Below are positions 27,127 through 38,380 of a DNA stretch of 64,000 nt, piece after piece. The translations under genes were made by a program, and so were the position numbers. The notes below the pieces were generated by a model. It made no database searches. It was not told where the DNA came from and saw only the letters and a program-made list of their open reading frames with translations. Positions within the stretch are counted from its first letter, which is position 1. Every line of letters starts with the position of its first letter. This stretch comes from Mongoliimonas terrestris (GTDB lineage Bacteria; Pseudomonadota; Alphaproteobacteria; Rhizobiales; Pleomorphomonadaceae), in assembly GCF_001927285.1 (NCBI RefSeq), contig NZ_MSIG01000006.1:1-64000 (forward strand), written 5' to 3'.

Positions 27127-27989
27127 GCGCCGTCGACCTCGCGGCGACCAAGCCCGCGGACGTCGCCGCGCGGACCGGCCGGACCGGTATCCGCGCGCGG
27201 ACGGCCCGGATCGCGACCGGCGCGCTGATCGCGCTCTTGCTGCTGCCCTTCGTGCCGGTGCTGCTCTGGTCGGTGACGCGCGGCTGGTTCTACCCGGCCA
27301 TCCTGCCGCCGGCGCTCGATCTGGCGGCCTGGGGCGTGGTCGGTTCGCCGGAGTCGGGCATACCGGCGGCGGTCCTTCGCTCCGTCGGGATCGCGCTCGG
27401 CGCCACCGTGCTTTCCATGCTGATCGGCGTGCCGGCGGGACGGGCGCTCGGGCTCCACGCCTTTCCGGGCAGGCGATGGGTGGAGGCGCTGGTGCTGGCG
27501 CCCTTGGTGGTGCCGCCACTCGCCGTCGCCATGGGGCTCCACGCGGTGTTCCTCCGCCTCGGCCTCGCCGGCACGGCGACGGGCGTGATGATCGTCCACC
27601 TGATCCCGACGCTGCCCTATGTGGTGCTGGTCTCCGCCAGCGTGTTCTCCCGCTTCGACCCGCGCGTGGAGGACCAGGCGCGCACCCTCGGCGCCAGCCG
27701 CCTGCAGGTGCTGCGCCACGTGACGGTACCCATGCTGGCGCCGGGGCTCGCGGTCGCGGCCCTCTTCGCCTTCCTGGTGTCATGGAGCCAGTACGGCCTG
27801 ACGCTCCTCGTCGGCGGCGGGCAGGTGCCCACCATGCCGCTGATCCTCAACCAGTATGTGACGGCGGGCCGCTCCGACGTGGCGGCCGCCATCGCGCTCC
27901 TCACCGTGCTGCCGGGGCTCGTCGCCCTCGTGCTCTCCGCGCGCATCCTCGCCCGCGCGAGCCGCCGCGACGGGGAGGGCGGGCGATGA
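27123..27989 (+). CDS. ABC transporter permease, YnjC-like (second half)
   Basis: Second permease of the importer, 288 aa. The GTG at 27123 overlaps the upstream stop (GTGA). After a charged leader rich in Arg/Ala come about six helices, and the EAA loop is DQARTLGASRLQVLRHVTVP. The C-terminal end overlaps the ATPase start (ATGA at 27986). Translational coupling across all three transporter genes points to a fixed stoichiometry. Confidence 0.9.
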   Translation: MSAVDLAATKPADVAARTGRTGIRARTARIATGALIALLLLPFVPVLLWSVTRGWFYPAILPPALDLAAWGVVGSPESGIPAAVLRSVGIALGATVLSMLIGVPAGRALGLHAFPGRRWVEALVLAPLVVPPLAVAMGLHAVFLRLGLAGTATGVMIVHLIPTLPYVVLVSASVFSRFDPRVEDQARTLGASRLQVLRHVTVPMLAPGLAVAALFAFLVSWSQYGLTLLVGGGQVPTMPLILNQYVTAGRSDVAAAIALLTVLPGLVALVLSARILARASRRDGEGGR

Positions 27990-29038
27990 CGGACGTGGTG
28001 CTGGAAGGCCTGACGAAGACCTATGCGGGCGCCTCCGCCGCTGCCGTTGCGGCGGTCGACCTCGTGCTCGCGTCCGGCACGCTGACGACGCTGGTCGGCC
28101 CGTCCGGCTGCGGAAAGTCCACGGTGCTGAAGCTGATCGCCGGCCTCCTGCCGCCAAGCGCCGGACGCGTGCTGATCGGCGGCCGGTCAATGGCCGACGT
28201 CCCGCCGGAGCGGCGCGGGGCGGTGCTCATGGGCCAGGACCACGGGCTCTTCCCGCACATGACCGTTGAGGCCAACGTGGGCTTCGGCCTGCGCATGCGC
28301 GGGGTGGACCCGGCCGCGATCCGCCGCCGGGCCGGCGAGATGCTGGACCTCGTCCGCCTGTCCGGCTTCGAAACCAGGCGCCCGTCCGCGCTCTCCGGCG
28401 GGCAGGCGCAGCGGGTGGCGCTCGCCCGTGCGCTGGTGGTGGACCCGGCGGTGCTCCTTCTCGACGAGCCGCTGTCGGACCTCGACCCGGAGCTCCGGCT
28501 GGAGATGCGCGACCTGATCCGGTCGGCCCAGCGGGCGACCGGCATCACCACCCTCTTCGTCACCCACGACCGGGAGGAGGCGGTCGCCGTCGCCGACCGG
28601 ACGGCGGTGATGCTGGCGGGACGCATCGCCCAGCAGGGGCGCCCCGACGCCGTGTTCGAGCGCCCGGCGACCCGCGCGGTCGCGGCCTTCTTCGGCATCG
28701 GCAACATCCTCGACGCGCGCTTCGACGGCCGCACGGCCGTGACGGCGCTCGGGTGCCTCGCGCTTGCGGCGGACCCGCCGCCGGGCGCCGACGCCGTGGT
28801 GATCCGGCCCGAGCGGATCGGCGTCGCGGCGGAGGGCGCGGCGGCCTCGGGCGGCAACCGGTGCGCGGCGACCGTGGTCGATCTCGGCTACCGGGGCACG
28901 CACGTCGTCGCGACCTTCCGGGCGGACCCCGTCACCCTGACGGCGGCGATCTCATCCCCGATCGCGGCGGGTCTCCAGCCCGGCGACCGGGTGCGGCTGC
29001 ATCTGCCGGCGGAGGCGCTGCACCCCGTCACCGATTGA
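27986..29038 (+). CDS. ABC transporter ATP-binding protein (YnjD/ThiQ/PotA type)
   Basis: Cytoplasmic ATPase of 350 aa energising the importer. Walker A GPSGCGKST, Q-loop GQDHGLFPHMT, signature ALSGGQAQR, Walker B VLLLDEPLSDLD and H-loop FVTHDREEA are all intact. Residues after about 240 form a TOBE-like regulatory domain (VIRPERIGV). Its last 11 bases overlap the 3' end of the convergent methyltransferase gene. Confidence 0.93.
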   Translation: MTDVVLEGLTKTYAGASAAAVAAVDLVLASGTLTTLVGPSGCGKSTVLKLIAGLLPPSAGRVLIGGRSMADVPPERRGAVLMGQDHGLFPHMTVEANVGFGLRMRGVDPAAIRRRAGEMLDLVRLSGFETRRPSALSGGQAQRVALARALVVDPAVLLLDEPLSDLDPELRLEMRDLIRSAQRATGITTLFVTHDREEAVAVADRTAVMLAGRIAQQGRPDAVFERPATRAVAAFFGIGNILDARFDGRTAVTALGCLALAADPPPGADAVVIRPERIGVAAEGAAASGGNRCAATVVDLGYRGTHVVATFRADPVTLTAAISSPIAAGLQPGDRVRLHLPAEALHPVTD

Positions 29039-29828
29039 GCCGCCGGGTCAGTTCGTAGAGCGCGATGCCGGCGGTCACCGCCACGTTCAAGCTGTCGAAG
29101 CCGCCCGCCATGTCGATGCGCACGGTCTCGGTCTCGGCCAGCACTGCGTCCGGCAGGCCGGGACCCTCGGTGCCGAGCACCAACGCCGGCCGGAGAGCCG
29201 GGTCGAGCGCGTGCAAGGGGTGTGTGCCGCGCGGCGAGAGGCCGATCGGCGTGTAGCCGTGCGCCCGCAACAGGCGGACGAGTGCGAGGCCGTCGTCGAC
29301 GCGGGCGAACGGCACCCGGAGCACGCCGCCGACCGACACCCGCACGGCCTTGCGGTAGAGGGGGTCGCAGGCGCTCCGGTCGATCAGCACGGCGCCGGCC
29401 CCGAAGGCGGCGGCGTTGCGGAAGAGCCCGCCCATGTTGTCGTGGTTGGCGATGCCGACGGCCCCGACCACCACCGCCGGCCGGTCCGCGAGCAGCGATT
29501 CGGCGCTCGCCGCCAGCCCCCGCTCGGCGACCGCGATGACGCCCCGGTGGATGGGAAAGCCGACGATCTGGTCCATCACCGCCTGGGTGGCCACGTGCAC
29601 CGGCAGGTCCGCATGGCCGGCGAGCAGCGGCGCCACGTCCTTCAGCCGGTTGGCGGCGACGAGCACGGCGCGCGGCCGGTAGAGGTGCGAGCGGACGAGC
29701 ACGTCGAGCACCGTCTCGCCTTCGGCGACGAAAAGGCCGCCGTGGGTGCCGGCAAGGTCGCGGTCGCGCACGTTCATGAAGGCGGCGACGCGCGGATCCT
29801 CCGGATCGTCGACGGGGATCAGGCGCAT
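29028..29828 (-). CDS. TrmH/SpoU family RNA methyltransferase
   Basis: SAM-dependent 2'-O-ribose methyltransferase with a trefoil-knot SPOUT fold, 266 aa. An N-terminal substrate-binding part (about 1-105) contains NVRDRDLAGTHGGLFVAEG. The SpoU domain shows NHDNMGGLFRNAA, LVLGTEGPGLP and the C-terminal knot IDMAGGFDSLNVAVTAGIAL. Whether it acts on tRNA or rRNA cannot be told. It converges on the ABC ATPase gene with an 11-base overlap of the two 3' ends. Confidence 0.92.
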   Translation of the reverse strand: MRLIPVDDPEDPRVAAFMNVRDRDLAGTHGGLFVAEGETVLDVLVRSHLYRPRAVLVAANRLKDVAPLLAGHADLPVHVATQAVMDQIVGFPIHRGVIAVAERGLAASAESLLADRPAVVVGAVGIANHDNMGGLFRNAAAFGAGAVLIDRSACDPLYRKAVRVSVGGVLRVPFARVDDGLALVRLLRAHGYTPIGLSPRGTHPLHALDPALRPALVLGTEGPGLPDAVLAETETVRIDMAGGFDSLNVAVTAGIALYELTRRLNR

Positions 29829-29978
29829 GCGATGCGCACGGGCGGGCGCCGGCCGGCACGGTCCGGTTCAGGCTGGACAGCCATGGGCCGGCTTGATCTA
29901 TGCTTGGGGAACGATCCCGCGATCCGATCCGCCTGTGGGCCGGACGGATGCGCGGGGCGAGCCGATGAGCGAGGCGAC

Positions 29979-30341
29979 ATGGCGATACTCGACAGGGTGA
30001 TCCGGGTGGCCGCGGGTCTGGCGGGCGCCGCCGGCGTGGCGGCCTCGGCGGCCGGCTCCCACGCCTTTGCGGGCACCAACCTCGACACCGCCGGCAAGAT
30101 GCTGCTGATCCATGCCGCGGCGCTCATCGCCTTGTCCATCCCGGCCTTGGGATCCAGCCGCATTCGCCAGATGGCGGCGGTGACGATGATCGTCGGCATC
30201 ACGCTGTTTTCCGGCGACCTCACGCTCCGCTCCACCGCCGGCCTGCCGCTCTTCCCCATGGCCGCCCCCCTCGGCGGCCTCCTCCTCATCGCCAGCTGGC
30301 TCATCGCCGCCCTCTCGGCCGCGGGCGACCACGTGGATTGA
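29979..30341 (+). CDS. DUF423 family membrane protein
   Basis: Small inner-membrane protein of 120 aa with four helices. GLAGAAGVAASAAGSHAF near the N-terminus and TLFSGDLTLRSTAG are the DUF423 (YgdD-like) landmarks, normally GAFGAHAL and LFSGSLY. The molecular role is unknown. GAGG lies before the ATG at 29979. It is convergent with phaC and 28 bases from it. Confidence 0.8.
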   Translation: MAILDRVIRVAAGLAGAAGVAASAAGSHAFAGTNLDTAGKMLLIHAAALIALSIPALGSSRIRQMAAVTMIVGITLFSGDLTLRSTAGLPLFPMAAPLGGLLLIASWLIAALSAAGDHVD

Positions 30342-30369
30342 GCGTCGCCCGCCGGTCGGCGCGTCGCCC

Positions 30370-32223
30370 TTACGACGGGATCGCCACGTAGCGGCCCGGG
30401 GCGTCCTCGATCGGGTTGAGGCGGCCGCCGCCGATGCGGCGGGCCTTGACGAGCGCGGGCTCCTGCTCCTGGATCCAGGCGTGCCAGTCCGGCCACCACG
30501 AGCCGGGCGTCTCCGTGGCGGCGGCGATCCATTTCTCGAGAGTGCCCTCGGCGGGGCCGCCGGTCCAGAACTGGTACTTGTTCCGCGTCGGGTGGTTGAT
30601 GACGCCGGCGATGTGGCCGGAGCCGGAGAGCACGAACTTGACCGGCCCGCCGAAAAGGCTCGACCCGTAGAAGACGGACTTGGCCGGCGCGATGTGGTCC
30701 TCGCGGGTGGCGAGGTTGTAGATCGGGATCTTGACCTTCTTCAGGTCCAGAACCTGCCCGGCGACCTCCATGGTGCCCTTGGCGAGCGTGTTCTCCAGAT
30801 AGCAGTTGCGCAGGTAGAAGCTGTGGTTTGCCGCCGGCATGCGGGTGCTGTCGGAGTTCCAGAACAGGAGGTCGAACGGGAAGGGCTCCTTGCCGCGCAT
30901 GTAGTTGTTGACGAAATAGGGCCAGATCAGGTCGTTCGCACGCAGCGAATTGAACGCCGCCGCCATCTTGGAGCCTTCCAGGAAGCCGCGCTCCTTCATG
31001 CGCTCCTCCAGGATCTTGATCTGCTCCTCGTCGACGAAGACCTTGAGGTCGCCGGCGTTCTGGAAATCCACCTGGGTGGTGAAGAGGGTGGCGGACTTGA
31101 TCCGCTCGTCGCCGACGGCCGCCATGTAGGCGAGCGTGACGGCGAGCAGCGTCCCGCCGACGCAGTAGCCGACGGTGTTCACCTCCTTGACGCGGGTCAC
31201 CTTGTGGATGACGTCCAGCGCCTCAAAGATCCCCTCGCGCATGTAGTGCTCGAAGCTCTTGGCCGCGTGGCGCTCGTCCGGGTTCACCCAGGAGATGACG
31301 AAGACCGTGTGGCCCTGGTCCACCGCCCACTTGATGAAGGACTTCTCCGGCGTCAGGTCCAGAATGTAGAACTTGTTGATCCAGGGCGGCACGATGAGGA
31401 GCGGGCGCTTCAGCACCTTCTCGGTCGTCGCCTCGTACTGGAGGATCTGGCAGACCTCGTTCTCGTGCACCACCTTGCCAGGCGTGAGGGCGAGATTGGT
31501 GCCGACCTTGAACTTGCGGTTGTCCGACTGGCGGATCCGCAGGTCGCCGCCGCCGGCCTTGATGTCCTCCGCCAGCATGCGCATGCCGCGGGCGAGGTTC
31601 TCGCCGTTCGACGTCAGCGTCTCGCGCATCAGCTCCGGATTGGTCAGCACGTAGTTGGACGGGCTGAGCGCGGCGGAGATCTGCTTGACGTAGAAGTCGG
31701 CCTTGTGGCGCGTGTGCTCGTCGAGGCCCGAGGCCTCCTCCACCAGGCCCTGCGCCCAGCGGGTGGAGATCAGATAGGCCTGCTTCAGGGCGTCGTAGAA
31801 CTGGTTGTCGCGCCATTCCGGATCGGCGAAGCGCTTGTCACCCGGCTCCGGCTCGGCTACCGGCCGGCTCTCCTCGCCCATGGCCTTGCGCATGGACTGG
31901 GACCAGAGGTCCATGTAGCTGCTGGCGAGGCGCGTCTGCGCCTCCAGATAGCGCTGGGGATCGCGGGTCCACCAGTCGCCCACCTTGGCGAGGGTCTTGG
32001 TGACCTCGGTCAGCTCGTCGGCGAGGGTCGGCTTCACCGTGCCCTTCTCGCGCGGCTCCACATAGGCGGCCGCGGCCTTGCCGAAGCTTTCCACGATGGT
32101 CGCCAGGTTGTGCGCGAAGGCCTCCGGATTGTTGATGATGTAGTTGAGAAGTGGCCCTCCTCCCGAGGTCTTCTCCTTGTCGGTCATCGGCTCGTTCCCC
32201 GGGCTCTCGGATCCAACGGCCAT
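30370..32223 (-). CDS. phaC: class I polyhydroxyalkanoate synthase
   Basis: Polymerises (R)-3-hydroxyacyl-CoA into PHA/PHB storage granules; 617 aa, normal for class I. The N-terminal domain (about 25-240) includes [16 protein letters not shown]. The alpha/beta-hydrolase part has nucleophile Cys354 in the lipase-like box GYCVGG, the catalytic Asp in REDHIAPA and His in [15 protein letters not shown] 32223 is taken as the start; an in-frame ATG 36 bases later is possible. phaA, phaB and phaR are not adjacent. The organism probably stores PHB. Confidence 0.96.
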   Translation of the reverse strand: MAVGSESPGNEPMTDKEKTSGGGPLLNYIINNPEAFAHNLATIVESFGKAAAAYVEPREKGTVKPTLADELTEVTKTLAKVGDWWTRDPQRYLEAQTRLASSYMDLWSQSMRKAMGEESRPVAEPEPGDKRFADPEWRDNQFYDALKQAYLISTRWAQGLVEEASGLDEHTRHKADFYVKQISAALSPSNYVLTNPELMRETLTSNGENLARGMRMLAEDIKAGGGDLRIRQSDNRKFKVGTNLALTPGKVVHENEVCQILQYEATTEKVLKRPLLIVPPWINKFYILDLTPEKSFIKWAVDQGHTVFVISWVNPDERHAAKSFEHYMREGIFEALDVIHKVTRVKEVNTVGYCVGGTLLAVTLAYMAAVGDERIKSATLFTTQVDFQNAGDLKVFVDEEQIKILEERMKERGFLEGSKMAAAFNSLRANDLIWPYFVNNYMRGKEPFPFDLLFWNSDSTRMPAANHSFYLRNCYLENTLAKGTMEVAGQVLDLKKVKIPIYNLATREDHIAPAKSVFYGSSLFGGPVKFVLSGSGHIAGVINHPTRNKYQFWTGGPAEGTLEKWIAAATETPGSWWPDWHAWIQEQEPALVKARRIGGGRLNPIEDAPGRYVAIPS

Positions 32224-32424
32224 GTTAGAGACGCTTCCGGCGGTTTGACAGGGATTTCGGTGTCTGGTGGCATTGAACCTTATGGGATGAACCGCATGTG
32301 AAGTCCGTCGTTAACGCAGCCGTTACCATGACGGACCGACACTCCGGTGGCAGATTGGCCGGCGATGTCGGCCCGTGGCCGGAAGGCGGAAGGCTGGACG
32401 GCTGAAGGAAGGACAAAGCGAGCC

Positions 32425-32835
32425 ATGACGGCTTCCCTCAACGCGGCGCCCGCCGCCCGGCCCTCCGGCCTTCGCACCCGCGTCGCCATGTCGATCGCGG
32501 CGGCGCTCCTGCTCGCGGCCTGCGGCGGCGGCCCTTCGGACTATGTGGAGACCGCCGCGCCCGTGGCCGAGCCGGCCGGTTCCTCGGTGCCGCTGCGCAC
32601 CGCCGCCCAGCAGGACGCGCTGGAGCGGGATCTGGCGAACGCCGGGTCGGCGCAGGCCTCTGCCGGCAACCGCGCCGACGCCAGCCTGCCGTCCGCCATG
32701 GCGCTCGCCATCATCCGCCAGCAGCAGAACGAGGAGGCGCGCAAGCTCCTCGACGAGACGAGCGGCGGCGTCGCCCCGGCCGCGTCCCCGTGCGATCCGA
32801 GCCAGGTGGTCTGCCCGGCGACGCCGACGCCTTGA
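32425..32835 (+). CDS. small putative lipoprotein
   Basis: A 136-aa protein of unknown function. From the ATG at 32425 (AAGGA upstream) it has a basic leader, a hydrophobic stretch MSIAAALLLAACGGG and a good lipobox LAAC, so it should be a membrane-anchored lipoprotein. The mature part is low-complexity with a helix of AMALAIIRQQQNEEARKLL and a C-terminal CDPSQVVCP with two cysteines that might form a disulfide. It lies between phaC (-) and the aminotransferase; no family was recognised. Confidence 0.75.
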   Translation: MTASLNAAPAARPSGLRTRVAMSIAAALLLAACGGGPSDYVETAAPVAEPAGSSVPLRTAAQQDALERDLANAGSAQASAGNRADASLPSAMALAIIRQQQNEEARKLLDETSGGVAPAASPCDPSQVVCPATPTP

Positions 32836-32997
32836 GGCGCCCGGCCAGGCTGCCGACGGGCCTTGCGGCCGTTATGACGCGACCGGTCGCGAAGTTCGGG
32901 TTTCTCAGCGACCGGCGAACAGTGCTAGAAGCATAACCCCCCGGTTCGCGGAGCCGGGTCAGTCCGGCCGCCGGGACGGCCCTTCGGGACAGAAGCC

Positions 32998-34224
<1,227 letters not shown>

Positions 34225-34264
34225 GGGAAGGGGCGGGGGGTTCCTCGATCCATCCGCCACGCCC

Positions 34265-34352
34265 GTCATGTTCCGCGCAGGCGGACCACCCACGCCTGTG
34301 TGCGGTCGGCAGGCGGAATGCGTGGATGGTCCGGCAGAACCGGACCATGACG
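34265..34352 (+). repeat. B-family inverted repeat pair
   Basis: Forward arm 34265-34294 (one stem change, TGTTCCGC) and reverse arm 34320-34352 (GCGTGGATGGTCCGGCAGAA, loop changed). It lies directly after the aminotransferase stop. Confidence 0.82.
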
Positions 34353-34387
34353 AGCGCGGGACAGGGATGGCAGGCGGATCTGCCGCC

Positions 34388-34490
34388 GTCATCCCGGCGA
34401 ACGCCGGGATCCAACCGTCCGCCGTGCATCCACTCCGTCGAGACCGACCTCCCCGACGGTTGGGCCCCGGCGTACGCCGGGGTGACGACC
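34388..34490 (+). repeat. A-family inverted repeat pair
   Basis: Forward A1 arm 34388-34418 with stem ATCCCGGC-GAAC-GCCGGGAT, reverse A2 arm 34457-34490 with CCCCGGC/GCCGGGG. Together with the B pair it occupies most of the 422-base gap between alaC and hom; bases 34491-34646 hold nothing else I can recognise. Confidence 0.87.
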
Positions 34491-34646
34491 TGGAAGAACG
34501 GTCGGTGCTTCGCTCCGAGCGTGGTTTCCTCCCGCCCGCCGCCGCCGTGGCGCTCGCCCGGCCCTTCCCCCTTTGCCTCCGGGGCGCCGACCTGATATCC
34601 CCCGCTCCGGTCCCGTGAACCATCTGGAAGGGCGATCAGGCTTCCC

Positions 34647-35981
34647 ATGTCCAATCCGCTCAGGCTCGGCGTCGCCGGGCTCGGCACCGTCGGTGCGTCC
34701 GTTCTGAAGATCGTCCGCAACAACGCCGCGGCCCTCGCGGCGCGGGCGGGGCGGCCGGTGGTGGTGACCGCCGTGTCGGCGCGCGATCGCATGCGGGACC
34801 GCGGGCTCGACCTCACGGGCATCGCCTGGCACGACGATCCGGCGGCGCTGGCGGCGGATCCTTCCGTCGACGTGGTGCTGGAACTGATCGGCGGCGCGAG
34901 CGGCCCGGCCGAGGCGGTGGTGCGCGCGGCGCTCTTTGCCGGCAAGCCGGTGATCACCGCCAACAAGGCACTGCTCGCCCGCCACGGGGTGGAACTCGCC
35001 CGGATCGCCGAGGCGAAGGGCGTCGCGCTCGCTTTCGAGGCGGCGGTGGCCGGCGGCATCCCGGTGATCAAGACGCTGAAGGAGAGCCTCTCGGCCAACC
35101 ACGTGACGCGGGTCTACGGCATCCTCAACGGCACCTGCAACTACATGCTGACCCGGATGGAGACGGAGCAGCTCTCCTACGACGTCTGTCTCGCCGAGGC
35201 GCAGCGGCTCGGCTACGCGGAGGCCGACCCGACCTTCGACGTGGAGGGCTACGACACCGCCCACAAGCTGGCGCTCCTGACGAGCCTCGCCTTTGGCGTC
35301 GAGGTCGACGCGGATGCCATCTACGTGGAGGGCATCTCGGCCATCACCCCCGCCGACATCGAGGCGGCGGACGAACTCGGCTACCGGATCAAGCTGCTCG
35401 GCGTCGCCCGGCGCACCGAGACCGGCATCGAGGCGCGGGTGCACCCGACCATGGTGCCGAAATCCTCCGCCATCGCGCGGGTCGACGGGGTGCTGAACGC
35501 GGTCGCCATCGACGGCGACGCGGTGGGCGAGATCGTGCTGGTCGGCCCCGGCGCGGGCGGCGGCCCGACGGCTTCCTCGGTGATCGGCGACGTGGTGGAC
35601 GTGGCGCGCGGCCACGCGGTGCCGGTGTTCGGCCGTCCGGTGGCGGACCTCGCCCCCTACGAGCGCGCCGCCATCCAGGCGCACGAGGGCGGTTACTACG
35701 TGCGCCTCTCGGTCAACGACCGGCCCGGCGCCTTCGCGGCCATCGCGGCCCGCATGGCCGAAAAGGGCATCTCGCTGGAATCGATCGTGCAGCGCCGCCG
35801 CGCGCCGCGCTCCGAGGCGCCGCGCCGCGACGGGGCGCACGTGGCCTCGGTGGAGCCGCAGCCGGTGATCCTGATCACCTACGCCACCACGGAGGCGGCG
35901 ATTCGGGGCGCCCTGGAGGCCATCAGCTCCGACGGCCACATCGCCTCCACGCCGCGCCTGATCCGGATCGAGGAACTCTGA
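34647..35981 (+). CDS. hom: homoserine dehydrogenase
   Basis: NAD(P)-dependent reduction of aspartate semialdehyde to homoserine, the branch to threonine and methionine; 444 aa. The Rossmann motif GVAGLGTVGASVLK opens it; NKALLARHG and the catalytic-domain signature AAVAGGIPVIKTL and GILNGTCNYMLT follow. Lys in NPLREADPT-type YAEADPTFDVEGYDTAHK marks the substrate site. The C-terminal ACT domain (VRLSVNDRPGAFAAIAARMAE) implies feedback by threonine. Normally glpX and recJ come next; here a chemoreceptor gene intervenes. Confidence 0.96.
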   Translation: MSNPLRLGVAGLGTVGASVLKIVRNNAAALAARAGRPVVVTAVSARDRMRDRGLDLTGIAWHDDPAALAADPSVDVVLELIGGASGPAEAVVRAALFAGKPVITANKALLARHGVELARIAEAKGVALAFEAAVAGGIPVIKTLKESLSANHVTRVYGILNGTCNYMLTRMETEQLSYDVCLAEAQRLGYAEADPTFDVEGYDTAHKLALLTSLAFGVEVDADAIYVEGISAITPADIEAADELGYRIKLLGVARRTETGIEARVHPTMVPKSSAIARVDGVLNAVAIDGDAVGEIVLVGPGAGGGPTASSVIGDVVDVARGHAVPVFGRPVADLAPYERAAIQAHEGGYYVRLSVNDRPGAFAAIAARMAEKGISLESIVQRRRAPRSEAPRRDGAHVASVEPQPVILITYATTEAAIRGALEAISSDGHIASTPRLIRIEEL

Positions 35982-36182
35982 GGGGCGGTCGGGCCGAGCA
36001 TCGTCCGCGGCGCAATCCCGACGGCCGCATCCAGCGAGGACGCATGGCGACCGCCCGTTCGCCGACCGACCTCCTCGCGAAGACATAGGATTTATACGTA
36101 CGTGTCTACCCGATCTTAGGACATTGCTGCCAGTGTGGGCCTCGAACGTCGCTGCTATCCAGTGCTACGAGGACCCGTCTCA

Positions 36183-37880
36183 ATGGCCATGTTTGCAAAT
36201 CTATCCCTGAACCTGAAGGTCGGGTTCATGATCGGAGCGCTCGGCCTCACGGCCCTCGCCGGCGCCGGATACAGCGCATCGCGCATGATGGCGATCGACG
36301 GGAGCTACACGGCGCTGCTCGACAGCCAGGTGGTCGCGCTCGGGCATGCCGCCGCGGCCGACCGCGAGCTTTCGAACGTGATGGCCAGTCTCTATCGCAA
36401 TGCCGCGGCGACCGCCGAGGCGGATGTCGCCGAGGCGAATGCCGCCCGGCAGGCGGCGGAGCGCGCCGTGGCCGAACGGATCCAGAGCGCCGCCGCCGCC
36501 AATGCGCCGACGGCCCAGACGCTGACCGGCATCAGCACCGCGCTCGGCGGCGCGATCGCTGGCGTCTGCGCCGAGCCGATCCGCATGGCGCAGTCCACCG
36601 ATCCGGCGGTCAACGCCCGTGCGCTCAACGCCATCACGTCGCTATGCTACCCGGCTATCGCCGATATCCAGGGAAAGCTTGGCGCGATCGTCGATGAGCT
36701 TCAGACGGCCGTGGCCGCCCAGAGCGTCGACAACACCCGGGCGACCCAGTCCGCCACCGTCGTGTCGCTGACCGGCATCGTCGTATCGATCGCCCTGGTG
36801 ATCGCCGGGGCGGTTCTCGTCATGCGCGCCACCGTGTCCCGGCCGCTCGGCGATCTGTTCGCCCGGATGACGGAGATGCAGGAGGGCCACCTGGACGTGC
36901 GCGTCAAGAACACCGACCGGCGCGACGAAGTGGGCCGGCTCGCCATCGGCCTCGCCGCCTTCCGCGACAGCCTCGTCGCCGCCCGCGACGCCGACAGGCG
37001 CCAGCGCGAGGAGCAGGCCGCCGAGGAGGCCCGCGTGCGCCGGCGCGCCGAACTTGCCGAACAGTTCGTTTCGGAAATGAGCGCGCTCTCCACCGGCGTC
37101 GGCCGTTCGTCCGGCGCCCTGGCGGACGCCGCCCGCAACCTCTCGGCGACGGCGGAGGAGACCTCCCGGCAGGCGCAGGCCGTGGCCGGCGCCGCGGAGG
37201 AGGCCTCCGCCAACGTGCAGACGGCCGCGGCCGGCACGGAGGAATTGGCCGCGTCGATCCAGGAGATCTCCTCCCAGGTCGCCCGGTCGTCCGAGGTCGC
37301 CGAGTCCGCCGCCCGCGAGGCGGACGTCACCACCAATCGGGTGCAGGAGCTCTCCCAGTCCGCCCAGCAGATCGGCGAAGTGGTGGAGATGATCAGCAAC
37401 ATCGCCGCCCAGACTAACCTTCTCGCCCTCAACGCCACCATCGAGGCGGCGCGGGCCGGTGAGGCCGGCCGAGGCTTCGCCGTGGTGGCCGCGGAGGTCA
37501 AGGAACTCGCCAACCAGACCGCCAAGGCGACCGAGGAGATCGGCCGCAAGATCACCGACATCCAGTCCGCCACCAGCGGCACGGTGGAGAGCATCGCCCG
37601 GATCGTGACCACGATCGGCACCATCCAGGCGTCGTCCCAGGCGATCGCCGGCGCGGTGCAGCAGCAGGGCGCGGCGACCGACGAGATCGCCGCCAACACC
37701 CAGAGGGCGGCGGAAGGCGCCGCGGACGTGACCGGCAACGTGACCGGCGTCGGCACCGCGGCGGAGATGACCGGCGCGGCCTCCACCAAGCTGATGGCGC
37801 TCTCCGACGAACTGAACGGCCAGGCGAGCCAGCTGAACCAGGCGGTGAACCGCTTCGTAGACGGCCTGCGCGCCGCCTGA
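36183..37880 (+). CDS. methyl-accepting chemotaxis protein
   Basis: Transmembrane chemoreceptor of 565 aa. ATG 36183 has GAGGA upstream; an in-frame ATG at 36135 is possible. Two helices span the membrane (about 12-32 and 192-214) and enclose a mostly helical periplasmic domain of about 160 residues with two cysteines (GVCAEP, SLCYPA). HAMP follows (about 215-267), then a long coiled-coil signalling domain with the conserved tip [20 protein letters not shown] and [15 protein letters not shown]. No C-terminal CheR-binding pentapeptide was seen. No che genes are nearby. It interrupts the usual hom-glpX neighbourhood. Confidence 0.93.
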   Translation: MAMFANLSLNLKVGFMIGALGLTALAGAGYSASRMMAIDGSYTALLDSQVVALGHAAAADRELSNVMASLYRNAAATAEADVAEANAARQAAERAVAERIQSAAAANAPTAQTLTGISTALGGAIAGVCAEPIRMAQSTDPAVNARALNAITSLCYPAIADIQGKLGAIVDELQTAVAAQSVDNTRATQSATVVSLTGIVVSIALVIAGAVLVMRATVSRPLGDLFARMTEMQEGHLDVRVKNTDRRDEVGRLAIGLAAFRDSLVAARDADRRQREEQAAEEARVRRRAELAEQFVSEMSALSTGVGRSSGALADAARNLSATAEETSRQAQAVAGAAEEASANVQTAAAGTEELAASIQEISSQVARSSEVAESAAREADVTTNRVQELSQSAQQIGEVVEMISNIAAQTNLLALNATIEAARAGEAGRGFAVVAAEVKELANQTAKATEEIGRKITDIQSATSGTVESIARIVTTIGTIQASSQAIAGAVQQQGAATDEIAANTQRAAEGAADVTGNVTGVGTAAEMTGAASTKLMALSDELNGQASQLNQAVNRFVDGLRAA

Positions 37881-38380
37881 TCGGACCTCGGCGGTCCGCC
37901 GCGAACCACACCGGCTCCGGTCACCTTCGGGCAACCTGGAGTCGGTACGCGTTGGGGCGGACTGATGCGGAACCGGTCGCATATCAAAGGATCCGTTCCG
38001 TTGAAGCCCGCACCATCTTGCTGCGACACGGAAAAAACGACCGCATTGCGCTCCTGCGACCGTGTGATGACGGTCGACAACCGGCGGACCGTCATTCGAT
38101 TCGCCGGAATCGGTGAAATCAACACCGTTCCGACTGACGTTCCTCGTTCGGATCGCGGTTGATACTGAGTATTTCTTTGTTTTCCGAATTTAGGCTATTC
38201 GAAGACGAGCCTTTTTATGGATCGCGCGCCGATGCGTACCTGGGTTACACATGCCCTGGAGGACTGCACGAGGATCTCGACATGACCAAACTTCTCCGCC
38301 CGTCCGCCGCCGCCGCGGTGGTTCACCCGCCGGTCGGATCGCTGATCAAGGGGCCGACGGTGCGGGCCGAGGAGGGGTTC
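37881..38380 (+). other. 500-base gap between chemoreceptor and glpX, with an AT-rich leader
   Basis: No convincing gene. Bases 38160-38230 are far richer in A/T than the surroundings (GAGTATTTCTTTGTTTTCCG) and probably hold the glpX promoter. AGGCT...AGCCT followed by TTTTTAT near 38195-38217 resembles a weak terminator. An open frame runs into glpX from 38159, with ATGs at 38282 and 38381, so part of this could be translated as an N-terminal extension. Confidence 0.4.

Noticed and set aside
32290..32330. TTAACGCAGCCGTTAC as a CtrA site upstream of phaC
   Set aside because: Spacing is eight instead of seven and the second half is TTAC; too weak to call.
38195..38217. Rho-independent terminator before glpX
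   Set aside because: Stem of only five pairs with an 11-base loop; the T-run may simply be part of the AT-rich promoter region.
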